A stretch of DNA of 64,000 bases from Strongylocentrotus droebachiensis (taxonomy: Eukaryota; Echinodermata; Echinoidea; Camarodonta; Strongylocentrotidae): contig JAVYIG010000093.1 in assembly GCA_035222895.1 (NCBI GenBank), positions 186,001-250,000 on the forward strand, written 5' to 3'. The translations under genes were made by a program, and so were the position numbers. The notes under the pieces were generated by a model. It saw nothing but the letters and a program-made list of their open reading frames with translations. It was not told the DNA's origin and did not search any database. Shown piece by piece: positions 12,470 through 26,000 of the stretch (position 1 is its first letter; each line of letters begins with the position of its first letter).

Positions 12470-12650
12470 TTGATTTTAGAAGTACATTGAATAGGGACCT
12501 GTACTTTGATTTCTGCAAAAAATCTTCTTAGTGCCGAAGTGGACAGATTCCAGACGTGGTAGTCTCTTCCCGGTTCTCTGTCTCCAATCTTGAGAAAGCT
12601 TGTTGACTTTCATTTCTGCCTGAGCCCATTCTATTATAAAGAGTAAACAA
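12470..12650 (-). other. Possible further exon of the DUF6589-like gene
   Basis: Minus-strand reading gives WAQAEMKVNKLSQDWRQRTG and KRLPRLESVHFG without a stop, behind an AATAG acceptor. No convincing donor was found, so it is not joined to the gene. Confidence 0.3.
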
Positions 12651-12829
12651 GGTGTTTTGTATAAGTTTGCACACCAGACATGTTATCCATAAAAGACTAG
12701 GCTATTGTTAACCTTCATCAAAACTTGGGGTGGGGTGGCTAAAAGCCCCCCTCCCTCCAAAAAAAACTCAGCAATAGAAACTCTGATAGGCTCCAAATTT
12801 GGCATGGTGATAGATGTCCATGAGATTTG

Positions 12830-13090
12830 TTCATTCTTTTAAGTCCCCTTTTTCATCTCTGATAATTGCCCCTTTTATTTTGACACGTGCTCCATATCCT
12901 TTCTAATAAGTGCCATTTTCCTTCTGATAATCGCCCCCTTTTCCTTTGTGATAAGAGCCTTTTTCATCTCTGGTGAGTGCCCCTTATTAAGTGAGGGAGT
13001 GCCTTATTTTTCACCTCTGGTCATTCCCCTTTAAATTTCACATGTGCTCATTTTCCCTTTGGATATGTGCCCCCTTTTACTTTTCACATA
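12830..13090. repeat. Short degenerate repeat of GATAA(T/G)TGCCCCTTTT
   Basis: Six to eight imperfect copies, about 30-40 bp apart, of (A/T)CTCTG(A/G)T(A/G)A(T/G)TGCCCCTTTT-like phrases. Origin unknown. Confidence 0.6.
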
Positions 13091-13099
13091 GAATGTGCT

Positions 13100-14690
13100 A
13101 CTAATTCAAAGCGATCGAGACCAACTTTTTTTGTATAAATTTAACCCAAAGCTGGCTCTCATTTATATGGTATTTCATTATCATATAATTAGATTGTGCT
13201 TAAAGCCTCATCAGGAGTTATTTTTTCTATATTATTTCCATCTGTATTTCTACCTTACACATGCTCCTTTTTGTTGTTATCAATAATGGGACAGATATAT
13301 TTGTGTACTTTCTTGTACTCCCATATTACATGCACACAAAAAGACATAAATAATGTGAGATCGTTTGACTACAAGGGAGTTACTTAATTGATTAAAGTAA
13401 GAAAAAAGTAAGTTCTGTTTTTTTTTCTTCTTCTGATGCTTAACATCTACCTCAGCAAAATTGGTATCTTTGTACAATATGTATTCGTACAACAATTTTG
13501 GGGCAACTCTCTTCCCTAGTTGTGAAAATTATTAAGATAAGCAGTAAGTGGTTTTTAATTTGATGCTTCTTTAGCTAAAATAAAAATCATCATTTCAGGC
13601 TTTAAAAGTTAGATCAATAAATAAATAACTTAAATAGATTTTTCAACCGCTATATTTTAATATTTTTAAAAAAAAGAGTGACAATTGTTATTTTACCTTC
13701 TGGGCTCTGATTTTCCTTTATTGTAAAGTAAAGGTTTTGTTATTAAATACAAAAAATCTTCCCAATTAAAGATTGATGATACATGCACAACCCCACCTGG
13801 TACGTCACATTTTCAACAAAATGGCTGTGCCCTGGCATTACATCATGCCAAGAAATCATCATTTCTATATCTCTTGTACACGTTCATATTTAGATTTATT
13901 CTACCTCAAAAGGCAGGAATTCGTCTCTTTTTCAGATTACCTACATGTATTATTGGGGGTTATTTATCCTTTAGTATGAATTATTCACAGTTGATCGAAA
14001 TTGTAATAAAATGCTGCTCCCATTTGTTGATTTTTTGTCTTTCTTTCTGTTCACTTGATAAATTAAGGGCTACATGCCCATGTAGTTTAAGACTTAATAA
14101 CTTTGTAACACAAATGAATAATATGCTAATTCATGCAAATGTATCCATAATCATGACAAATATTGTAGGCTGGCTTATGCAGCCAAGGCTAGGTATGACA
14201 CTATCTTGCAGAGAGCATGAAAACGCACATGTTCACTCCTTGTTTGCCTGTGAAGAACTGCCTGAGATTATGCATACTTCTCAACCTCAGGGGTTTATTG
14301 TGCATATAATTATACATATATTTACATGTGCATTTGTATTGCAACTCCAAATGTAAATATTCAAATCTAGAGCTCGCGAATGAAAGAAGTTACATGAATA
14401 TACATATATTGCCTTGAATAAAAATGAGGTTGGCATCCCTGAAAACTGCACATGTCATCAGGAGCATACATTATAATTACTATGTCCCTTGTGCAGCTAA
14501 CATCAAATTCTGTAGAACTTTGCAGGAATTATGAATATGTCATGTATGTCCTATCTGTGATAGACTTCACTGTCAGACACTATTGAGTGACTGACTGGCC
14601 TTTTTTCTTCTTTGGTAATAACATACATAAAATGAGCTGTTAAGGGTACATGAGCATTTGTCTACATCAATAACCAACTTCTTGTAATGG
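13100..14690. other. AT-rich non-coding sequence
   Basis: The longest open frame (13874-14356, 160 codons) has no recognisable domain and an AT-driven composition. I do not regard it as a gene. Confidence 0.5.
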
Positions 14691-14734
14691 CCCAAATTAA
14701 ACTTATTGAATCTTTGCACAGCATAAAATGTACG

Positions 14735-14855
14735 ACCATTTGGTACAATGGTCTGAAAATCAGACTATTACTTCCTGGCTCTAGCCTTTTAGGGAAGTTC
14801 TAAATTAGTATTATCTTTCAAATGCCGTTGGAATTTAACCTTTTCATATTCAAAT
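14735..14855. repeat. Dispersed repeat, inverse copy at 34595-34765
   Basis: AATCAGACTATTACTTCCTG ... TCAAATGCCGTTGGAATTT is the inverse of the 34.6-kb sequence, which has about 70 extra bases in the middle. A neighbouring motif (CAACGTTTCTTTCACAATGC, 14898) recurs at 27240. Confidence 0.7.
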
Positions 14856-15284
14856 GACTTATACGCTGGATAATCAACCTATTCTGATCGATACCACAAC
14901 GTTTCTTTCACAATGCAATCGCATGACCATAACTGGTCTTTATCTTTAAGCTCAGCGTCCGCTTGGACTTTTAGTAGAATAAACAGGTCTGTGACGCTAC
15001 CTTTTTCATCGTCAAAACATCAGCCGAGAGCCAGAAGGGCATTAAGTTTAGCGTATAATAAATAGTGTATTACCAACGTCCTTCTGGCTCTGAACGATCG
15101 GATCACAAAACAGACCCAATATGACATTTTCATAATGTAATCACATTTCACGCAAACGTCTTTGTAAAGTGCCTCAATACAAATGATTTCAATTACCTGT
15201 TGCAAATAAATCTCAATTGTCCAGAACTCAAATGGCACACATGGGTTGTTGCTAGGTAAGACAAAAAAATTGGCTTGCCCTACC

Positions 15285-15395
15285 CATGGACCCTACTACA
15301 GATGGACTAATAATGAGAGTCTTTCTTTGATCACATCATGACCACCGCCACCTGATAATGTGTATGTTGATGAGGACATTCATTTGGCGCGACAA
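15285..15395. repeat. Dispersed repeat, inverse copy at about 59985-60093
   Basis: ATGGACCCTACTACAGATGG through GACCACCGCCACCTGATAAT is matched in inverse orientation near 60 kb for about 110 bp. Confidence 0.75.
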
Positions 15396-16079
15396 TGCTG
15401 AATATGTAATCCCGCATCATCACAGACGATAGAACCTTTTACATTTCTTCAGGTTCTTTTCGCTAGGCCAGGGCTCAGAGTGTAATTTCAGGAAAAGTAT
15501 CGTGATTTAAGACCAGATACAGGAGCAGTGAACCCCAAATTAGGAAAATGTGTGTGATATTAGAATGATTATTAAAGAAGTGGACACTGGTGGACATATA
15601 TTTGGACTTGCCAAACTTTGAAAAATATCTATACCTTACTGTCCTATCACCTTCTATGTTTTGGAAATGGATAGGATAAGTTTTTCAATGAAGTTAAAAA
15701 TCATTGAATTGCAGCCAAATTTACAGGTATCTCTTGTAAACTACTTCTAATTTCCTATTGAAAACTTAATATACGTCAATATTCATATGTACGCCACATG
15801 CACATGCATTTCCGTGATTTTAAGCGATTCAGTTTCTTTTGCGCAGGCATTTTTTTTTATTCTTCAAGGCACAGTTTGGGTTTTTTATGGCTGACTGGCG
15901 GCGGACGTGATGAGATCAAAGCTTTGAAGCATGTTTGGAATGTTTGACAGAGTCAGGTGCATACAAATATTATGGTACCGATTAGTGTCCATTTGTAGAA
16001 GGTCCATGCCCTACCTAACAACATGGACTACCTGCAATTTGTTTCTTTCTAAATGCAACTATCTGTAACGGGAGAAAGA

Positions 16080-17370
16080 AATAATTCGAGGCTTTTCACA
16101 ATACTGTATGCATTAAAGTTGGTAACATTAATAAATGAGCCTCTTCTTAGCATATATTCTCTTGAAATGGCAGATCTTAAATTTATTTAAAAAAATAGCT
16201 AAGTCGATATAAATACTCAAATACAGCCAGTTTACGCTGTTTCCATTGTTTATTTACGCTACATCAGCTCTCAGACGGATTTTTTTTTTTTTTTTTAATT
16301 GACGAAAAATTCAGACAAATTTTGCCAATGCCTAGAATACATTTTACATTACCTTTTTTACATATTCATTGTCTCATTAATCAAGAATCTACAATTCCCC
16401 CTTCTTTATCTCTGTATTAAAAAAAAAATCCGATACAAATGACTTTATAATTATTTCTTGAACGTTCCTGTTTTTGTTTCCTAGAGGTTTCTGAAAGAAA
16501 TTCTCATTTATACCTTAACAGTCTTTTACACTTCACATACATCCAATGTGCATTAAATGATCGGTCTGGACTATACAGTGCCGAAGTCTGTGTAGTGTCC
16601 TTGTCTGTACATACGCGCAACTGAAATGATTCTAATGAAAATAAACACCGACAAATACTATTGTGGGGGGTCTCTATCATAGGATACGTATTCATGCAAC
16701 AACAACAAAAAAAAAAAAAAAAAACGAGTAACAATTTATGAGAAAAGTCTAATGTTAGTAGTTTTATTCACATCCGAATTCCACAACATGTAAAATAAAT
16801 GAGTGCACAGACCTTTCTATTTCGTAACGTCAAAATGACACAGCCGCCTTTTCTCGAAAAAATACATTGCTCTTGTTAGGATTTTGATAACAATTTTCCC
16901 CAAATTTACTCTTTAGAATATAAGGAATAATATGATATTAAGCTTTAAAACGAATATAAGAGGAAATATAGGGTTCCCCATCATAAAATAATATACATGT
17001 ATACCTATTGATGAACCAGTATCAACAATGCATCAATAAATTATTGAAAAGTACTCTGCATAAGTAAGTAATTAAGTATCAAGTAAGAGAAAAATGTAAA
17101 AACAATAATCTACATACCGACACAAGAAAATATGGATCGATATTTAAGCGAACAGAATATTCAAGATATTACATGAAACGCTAAATTAGCTGTATAAAAA
17201 TGAACTTACTGACGACTATCATTATGCATATACATCAAACATTTCTGAGTAAGGGAAAGTTAACAAAATTATGTTTCTATATGCATAAAACTCTTAACAC
17301 ACAAGCACCAACTTACTAATGCTATAAACTGTCTCTAATATGGTTTTGTGAGTGACAATCATATATATTA
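16080..17370. other. Non-coding sequence, nothing recognised
   Basis: T- and A-homopolymers at 16278-16296 and 16707-16724. No exon-like segment seen. Confidence 0.5.
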
Positions 17371-17380
17371 ACAAAAATGT

Positions 17381-17555
17381 ATTCTGTATCAAACATTAGG
17401 CTCCTACACACTTTTATAAGGTTTTGGTTGAAGCAATGAAATGAGTATATTCTGTATCAAACATTAGGCTCCTACACACTTGTATAATGTTTTGGTTGAA
17501 GCAATGCAATAAGTATATTCTGTATATAACTTTAGGCCCCATACACAACAAATCA
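17381..17555. repeat. 68-bp tandem repeat (about 2.6 units)
   Basis: ATTCTGTATCAAACATTAGG begins at 17381, 17449 and (diverged) 17517, giving an exact 68-bp period. Confidence 0.9.
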
Positions 17556-18032
17556 ATTGTTTACCTACCATACGACCATAATACATCTGAACCGAGAAAC
17601 ATCAGAGTGAAGACAATGAAAACACAACTTTTACTCTGTAAACATACCATGATTGTTCACAATCTAAAAAAACAGATGGATAACATGTTACCCATTGAGG
17701 CTCGTTCAGATACGATGCGGCATAACCGAAGCCGTTTATTCATAATGACGTCAAGTTTAATATGCTTTACATTTCTGTATCTCATATTAACACAGAGCTC
17801 AGTGAATACATGCAAATCCTTTGTGTATGTGCAGTTGCTATTCATTTATGCGTGACAAAAAGCGACAGCTTTTTGGGGGCGGGTCACTGCAACATATCTG
17901 AACAAGCCTACAATGCGTATAAAAACGTGTGTCTAATTTTCGTAGCTTCTAAATTATAAGTTGTAGCTTATGTGGCCTTGAATTGTATTTCATGTTAAAG
18001 GGTTTACAACTAATACACTGTCTAATTATACC

Positions 18033-18471
18033 ATATGGGGCCTGTCACCACGAAATGAGTCCAGTTGGTCAAAAATTGTATTCCTGTTTTTAAGTATTAT
18101 ATGAATCTACATTAAGTAAGCTTTAAATTAAGGGGTCACACATTAAAATTGATAAATTATATCCAGAAATATGAACAAAAACCTAATTGGACTTTATAAA
18201 CAAAATCGTGCTTTATTCTTTAAAAATGCATCATTTTCGTGATAATTTCAGATTACATAGCCTATATTATTTGCCAAAAAATGTTAGGAGATATTTTTGT
18301 GACCTAAGCTCTGGGGACATAAACTACAAGACATTAATAAGTCGATTTTTGGAAAAATCTTAAATGTGGTAGGTGGGTCAATTTTCAGTACATACACACT
18401 ATACATCGCTATTACTACGATTGAGCCTAATGCGACGCTGGACTCATTTCGTGGTGACTGGCCCCATATTT
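18033..18471. mobile_element. MITE with ~33-bp inverted ends
   Basis: Left TATGGGGCCTGTCACCACGA and on to AATGAGTCC; the right end is its inverse with three mismatches (GGACTCATTTCGTGGTGACT). Length about 438 bp, no ORF of note. The CACGAAATGA core recalls the CACGAAGTGA core of the 42-48-kb transposon, which may be coincidence. Confidence 0.75.
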
Positions 18472-18479
18472 ATAATTGT

Positions 18480-19500
18480 GCTGCCATGGATGACAGACTT
18501 TTCAAAAAAGTATTGTCAAAATCCTCTTTTTACCAACTTTGGCAAGTGGGTAGAGAGAACTTAGTTAGTAGGCTGCTTTAAATTATCAAAGGTTAACCTA
18601 TGGATCGAAAGATTGTTCTGTGGAAGTCTAGATACATTTACTTTGCATCATTATAAACAATGAAGCACTGAAGCAGGAGACTTAAAATTTAAAAGGATTT
18701 AAGACCAAAGAAACATATGCATATGGCCTGACATGCACTTGTTTGATCAATCTAAACTTGGTACAAGGCGATTTTGACAACATTTGTTTAAGTCACTCGT
18801 GGCACAAATATTATGAATAGGTTATCATTGAACAGAAAACAAGTTACTCTTCATCATGAAATAGATTTAAAATTCACATTGGTTTTGAAATTTTAATTAG
18901 GAGCTATCAAAATTCGGATACCTTTTTTGTATGCACTATTATATTGGCTAAAATGCGAACTTGCATGCTTGTTGGGTGGGGAAAAAAGTATTAGGTATGA
19001 TGTACCCTAATTGGGTACAGATTTATCCAGTAATATTTTATCTAACAAACATACAAGTTTCAAATTTACTCAATTTTACCCAACGGAGTAACAGAAAGGT
19101 AACAAATATTGTATTTACATTTTGGGAAACAAATTAACTTGACCAGAAGATATTTTTAAAAAATGCTACATATTCTAAGCATCCACCATGCACACAAACG
19201 ATTAGTATTTCAATGGTTCATATTACAACAAGTATGTTAATCTTTTTGTTTAATGTTATCTTATATGAAAACCAATCGAAATATCTAAATACAGCATTCC
19301 ATAATTGTTATTTTGTAGCTTCAGATATGATGTCAGCGAATGTCAATACTTCAAGTTTTGTTTTGTTGTGTCAGTTTTGTTTTTGTTAATCTTTCAAATT
19401 GTTTTAAGTAGAGTGATTACTGTTGACTAGACTCAGAGTTTTACAAATGATTGGGCCTATACCAAAATTGAATGTTGAAAAGAGTAATTTAGGGTAATGC
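18480..19500. other. Sequence downstream of the receptor stop
   Basis: Expected to hold the 3'UTR of the receptor, or an intron if the GTGAGT at 19510-19505 is used. No unambiguous polyadenylation signal could be picked. Confidence 0.4.
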
Positions 19501-19505
19501 ATTAC

Positions 19506-20016
19506 TCACATACTTCGTCTTTTTATATCAATATCAGATTCACTCAACACAGACTTGTTAATCGAATTCTCTGTTCCTGTCATCGTAGTCTGTTTCATAC
19601 TCATCGGACCTGCATTTGTCGTCAAGGGTGAATCGTGGAAACAGCAACCCATGTGTTCCCGGAAACGCGCACGGCTTTGCGGTTGTCGGAGAACGTAGAA
19701 AGCAAAGATGAAGAATCCTTGGAGAGAGTTGAGTAGAATGAAGATGACATGGACTGCGAGATTGAGTTGTTCGATCACGGTGAAGTATCCAACGAGCCAG
19801 GTCAAACCAAGTAGGAGGAGGACGCCGATCCCGTTTGTGAGACGGCGCATGATCTCGTGGCGGGCTTCTGATTTTAACTCGCTAGCTTTCCCGCCACCCG
19901 ATTTGATGCGCATGAGACGACGCATAACAAGAGCAAAGATGATCAGATTAAGAGCGAGAATGAAGGCCATTGGGATGAGCAGACCGCCTACGAGTGGCCA
20001 TTTCTGAAGAAAACAG
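19506..20016 (-). CDS. aGPCR exon 22: TM5-TM7 and cytoplasmic tail
   Basis: 511 nt including the stop, phase 2 in, acceptor TTGCACAG. It contains the ECL2 cysteine (YCFLQKWPL), TM5 ([20 protein letters not shown]), TM6 with [13 protein letters not shown] and TM7 with [17 protein letters not shown], all hallmark adhesion-GPCR motifs. The tail is about 70 residues, Ser/Thr-rich, ending in KRRSM. The stop codon is part of GTGAGT, so this exon could also be spliced to a later exon. Confidence 0.92.
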
Positions 20017-23000
20017 CTGTGCAATTGAAAATGGAAATAATCATCCTAACATACGGATAGACAAAATGCTTAATTCTGGTAGGGTACATGCATTAAAAGG
20101 GATGCAGAATATTGAACAAAAGAAGTAAATAAAGACATACGAAAGATGTTCATCTTGCAGGATGCAAAGTAACCGAAATCAGATAATATTCTGTGGTTTA
20201 CCCGGATGAGTGCAAGACGAACAGATTTACTATATGCCTTTATTCCATGTTACAATCCCCATACAAAGAATCTTGCGCTACGATTGGTCAAAAGTAAATC
20301 ACGTGATAACAGATAGTTCGCCCATCATTGATGGGAGACGAACAGTTCGTTGCTCCGTGTAGATATATACACAGTGCAACGTACTTTCACTGAATATACA
20401 CAGTGCAACGCGCTTAAGTACTGCATGCACTGTACATCGTTTGCTAGCTGTTGATTGATGATTGGTTGCTCTAAAATGACGGAAGGAGTGAAATTTTCCG
20501 ATGTGGAATATAAAGCAAATAATCACCTTTAGGTTTTAGGCGATGGCTAACTTTCACTTCCTAGGCGATCTGAATGTATACGCTATCTTTCCTCAGCTTG
20601 CTTCGGAAAGATAGCTACATCCAGATCACCTCTGGCTCTGGAGTGAAAGTTTGTTCCATCACCTTCACCAACAGTAATTATATGCTTACTATACTCTTAT
20701 TGTGTATTACTAATCATATCTCCGGAATAAGAAAATTTGTATCATGTCTAATCGACGGTTGTTTATATTAACAAAATGTAATCAAACTATCTTAAAATAC
20801 AACTGACATGCATACTCATACCATATAATGTTGATTGACAGTTTTGGTTTAGGCGATTCGCTCGATTTCCTTGCCTTTTTTTGTTTGCATACGTTCATAA
20901 TAATTTCAATACCTGTAGTTTTCAGCGAAGATTTTCCTTTTATTTGAAAAATTTATTGTCTGTCACCACAGCAGCTGAGGGTGCTGAGTTTTGTTTTGAA
21001 GAGCACTAAATTTGCTTTAAATCAAGAATATCCTGCATTTGCTGGATAGGATGAGAATGACGTAGAGAGTACTTACTAGTCGGAGTTGGCGTAATTCTGT
21101 CTCGAGATAACACCAGTAAGGATTACTATCGCAGCAGGTATTCCTGTCAAACAAATACATTAATACAAATGTTTAGTTAATACTCTCTAAAAAATAAAAA
21201 ATTAAATTAAATAAAAAATGGAAGAGCAAGAAAAAGGAAAACAAGAAGGAGAAATGATGTTCCAGTAAGCGAAGAAATGCAAATAGAACAAACATGTATA
21301 GGTCTACTATTATAGAAATTTAGCAATGTTTGACTCATTGATTGATTGATTGATTTCTGTTTTTTAATATGAAAGTGATATGCGAGGATAAAGTACTTAG
21401 GAAAGTAAATAATTAATATTTAAAAAAGGAAGTAATACATTTGTATAATAGACGAAGTAGAATTAATGAAGAACTGAAAATTATTACATACCATCGATGA
21501 CCTGAATGTATTGATTGAAAAGGAGGGGCATGCTTAAAGAAGCAATGTTTGTATTGTGCAAGCCCTTACAACTTAGTTGCATATCAAACAAGTTATAACA
21601 ACAATTTACCCCATGCAATGGTGGAGGCTTTCATCAAGAAGAGTGGGATATACGAGTCCATGACACGGACAACCATTAGGAACATGTTTATCCCTTCAAC
21701 GCCCATCCAGGACATCGATGAGAGCGTGGTGAAGTGGAGGACAGCGGCGATGACCCCACACAGACCTGGACCGACCTCGGGTTCTCCAGGATATCGATCG
21801 AGTGCTGTCATGATGATGAAGAAGACGTACAGGAAGAGGAGCGTGATGCAGAGACACATTAAGATCCGGATGTGCTGCAAGCAACGAAGTTTCCTGGGGC
21901 AAAGAGAAACAGATACGTAGTATGAACAAATGTAAATGTTCAGAGCGGAGTAGGTGAGTTGAATATGCTGACCTACTAAGTGCATTCCAATTTCTAGTAT
22001 CCGTTGACAACTTAGGCTTAGACTTGTAGCCACTACTCCTATAAAAAGCATCTGTACTCTTTAAAAGGCTAGTTTAGATATCTATTTAGCTTTTAACTTT
22101 ACCAACGTTAATATTAAATATTAAGAGGGAATACCTAACAAAAAATAAACGAGACTTATCTAGGGCTAAGAATCCATACCAACTTAGAAAGCATAAAACA
22201 TCTTGTGTATTTGTGTATTCGACCTCCACCCCCCCCCCCCCCGAAAAAGGGTATAATTAAAGTGGGTGCTAATAGAGTAAGATTTCTCTCGTGATATACC
22301 AAGATGAGGTAAAACGCTAGACTGACTAAACTAGGGGGACAATTGGAGTCTCCTTTGGTGTTGAGAACGTTTGTTGATAGAAAAAGGGTAGGAACATGGA
22401 AGTTTAGAGGCAATCCAACCTTTGTGATAGTTATCAGTACGAAATCAGACAAATTAGAGAAACAGAATACCGAATTTTTGAATAAATAATTCTAATAAAA
22501 TGAGAGTTATGACTGTTTTACAATTCAATCAGTGGATTGTGACGTTGCCAGGAACGTTTGTTGTACACAAAGATATCATTATTTTCTGTCATCTCTTTTG
22601 GGGCACTACTCGAGAATTATCATGGATAGCATATTATAAAAAGTTCTTTAAAAGAAAAGACCCTCTTGATTCACACATTTTGAAAAGAAAATGGAATATT
22701 AGTCATTTCGTGTGTAGCAGAAATTGGGAATGTAGTACGGACTCCATTAAAAGGGACATTACCGATTCAGTCAATTTAAAATGCATATGTAGTGGTTGCA
22801 ACGTTTAAAAAAAATCTTGGTTTGGGGGTCCGATTTCGTTGACAATTTTCACCTGCCTGCTTTTCTGATTTTGTTGTGCCTTCTTTTAGAATAAAAGTTT
22901 ATGTTGGATTTTCCTCAAAGTCTTACCTATCAGTGATGTAGACAGCCACGGTCACCATGAGGCCTACAATAGAGAGAGAACATCCTATGTAGCTGAGAAT

Positions 23001-26000
23001 CCCAAACACTTGTTCAACTCTCTCTGATCTTCTGGGGATCCCACTCACATCCTGATGTGAAACAGAAGGCATCACAATGTGGAAATAGAATAAGCCAATT
23101 TGGAGATAGATATATATAGTTGCTTTTAAATGTCTTAAAGATTTATCTGCAGACTTTGACAAAAATTATCAACAGTACTGTTATGAATATGTAGATTATT
23201 GGATTGGAATATACCAATTCCAAAGGATAACCTGTTGTTAGATGGTGAAGCTGATAACAACCACGAATCAAAGGTAACGAATCGTCCGATTTCGTCTTGA
23301 TTTGTTTATGTTTTAATTTCATACTAAGTTGTTGTAGGGGATTATGTAAACAGTACATAATATTAACACCCGACAATGTGCAAATCGCGATGAAATCATA
23401 AGTAAATGTCATACAGAATAATATAAGAATGCAAATTATGCTATGGCTGTGCAACTCTCTGGAATAATTTACCTTTAAATATTATTATTACTATCATTAT
23501 TATCATCATTTTCATTACTATCATAATCATGATCTTGTTATCATCATTATTATTACCATTGATATTATCATTATCATTATCATTATCATTAGTATTATTG
23601 TTATTATCATTATTATCATCCTTATTATCATTATTATTATTATCATCAATTTTATCATCATTATTATTTCACGTTCTTACCATAAGGACAGCAAAACTGG
23701 TTAGATGATTACACTGGCATTCGGTATGTGTCTCGGAAGTGATTGTCATTTTACAGCCATGGCTTGACCAAGTATTAGTGGAATATTCCCCATACACACA
23801 CTGCGGATTCGTTGCATTTCGCTGGAAGTATATAAAATTGTTTTGGGGGAAAACACGTGTAATTTCCATTCGACTATACAAATAAAAACAGGTTTTAAGT
23901 AAGTTCACTTTTCATTTCTGTACTTAGTGATTTGAAGCACATTATTTCAGCCCATTGTGCAGTTGTACAGCTTATGAAGAGATGTTGTATCTTACCTGTT
24001 TGTGTGCCAGTGTTATGGTGACCGGATCATTCAGAGGTTTGGTTTCACTCGTACCGAGGCTCGCTCCGATGATATTAGTATTGACCGTGATATTGCGACG
24101 CCCGTCATTGCTTCCAACCTGAACGTCTTGACCACCGTCCATTACAAACAATGCATCGTCTCGGTACACAGTAAATGCTATATTCCCCATGGTACCTTCT
24201 TCAATGGTCTCTGGTCCAATGATGATGGCTGCTTGGACAACACCACCTAAGTTACCCTTGCCGAGATTGTTGGTGGATAGCTGGATGTCACTTTCATCAA
24301 AGGATTGGCTGTCATCGCCGATGATGGAGAAGGCAATCCCATCACGGACACCATCAGACTCAGAGTTGATTACCTAAAGAAATGCATTTTAATATTAAAG
24401 GCTTGATCAGATATGGTGTGTTAAACCGTTCGCTGCAAAATCATTCAAGTAATGGCCTGGACCGGAGCAGGGCAAAGTCAGTGTTTGGAGCTGGTGCATG
24501 GAGTTACCATTGTTTAGCACAAATTAGTTAAGCAACCTTGACAACTAGTCTAGTATATGAAGTCACACTTCGGAAGTGTATTTAAATCCAGACTTATTGG
24601 CCCGAATTCACAAAGGAGGTTTGTCGACAAACCGAGGTTTATGTGCGTCATACGACGCGTTTTACGCGTTTTTTACAAACCTGGTTTGTAAAGAACAAAA
24701 GGAGGTTTGGCGAAACAAAAGGAGGTTTGAGCTCAAACCTTGGTCTGAGCTCAAACCTTGCTTTGTGAATTCGGGCCTACATGTTCTTGTTTTGTTTATC
24801 ATCGTACCTGTACCACTAGGTTTGCTGCCACTTGTTGGAAGGTCTGGTTGGATGGCACATTGACTGCTAGAAGGATTTTCTCCAAGGCCATGGTGGCTCT
24901 ACTGACAGCACCATTCATCATTTCAGCATCCATGGTGAGGGCTTGGTCTAACGTGGCCAGGTTGCTAACGATGTCCACGACTGAGGCAACATTCTAGTAT
25001 AAAACCACAAAAACAATTAATCTACACCTGCCACTCTCCACCCAGGTGTTTAATGGTACCCGGGAGAATGTAATCGTTTGTGTAGTTTGCTGAGCATTGT
25101 GAGGGTCTGTAAAATAGCGCCTGGCTGGAATACACCCAAGGGAGTTGAAAATGTGCATACATTGTGTGCAGGCTATCCTTTTGACAAGGCCTCGTGACTC
25201 TTGCTATTTTCCATCCCAATCAGCGGCTGGGATGAGCCTACAGACCCGGGGTGAACGCGCGATCGAGTGGCTTTAGTCGCTAGGCCATTTGGATTCTGGC
25301 TCTGCATGAATTATTCATGACTTTGGATTTATTGGCCCATGCCTTGAGCCATAATGCATGGTCGTACAGAGGATTTTTTTGTATGTTGGGGACCGGGGAA
25401 ATGCAATGAATTATTGAAAATGTATTGCATTGTCTTTGTCTTTGTTTGTTTGTGGGAACTGCCCCCACCCTAGCCCCTGCTGCGTACAGTCATGTTTCAG
25501 TGGCCAAGCAATGGCCTTGTAACTGTGAGGCCCCAGGATCAAAACTGTGTCGATGTGCTATATTAGTGCCCTTTTGTGTGGCATTAATCCTCATTACTGT
25601 CATTTATGACTTAAGGGTGTAGGTCCTCTAGTTGTTAAGCATAGTAGCATACACATGCTTTAGAAGTCATGTAAAACAAACACTTGCAAATTATTATTCA
25701 ATAAAATCTGAGAACGTATACTATTATCTAGATCTATTTGGAATAAATCATTGTCGAAATAATTCCATAAATTGGGATAAAAAAAAGATATTCCAACTAT
25801 ATGAGCGACAGTGTACAATAAAATAGGCAGCATTTCATGACTTGAGCTAACAATTGTAAGTGAGATAATTGGACTTTCCCTCTATATAAAATGAACCAGT
25901 CCAACTCGTTTCGTTAAATTTCGTACTACGTAGAGTTTAATGTGAACGTGATGGATAATATATGCCGACGTCACGCGATGATACGTTCGGTGATTGGACA

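Noticed and set aside
13874-14356. 160-codon plus-strand ORF
   Set aside because: No domain, AT-driven residue use, no splice or promoter context. A transmembrane-like look is due to T-rich codons.
19708-20007. 99-codon plus-strand ORF opposite receptor exon 22
   Set aside because: Shadow of the real minus-strand coding exon.
21549-21920. 123-codon plus-strand ORF
   Set aside because: Antisense shadow of receptor exon 20 (TM2-TM4).
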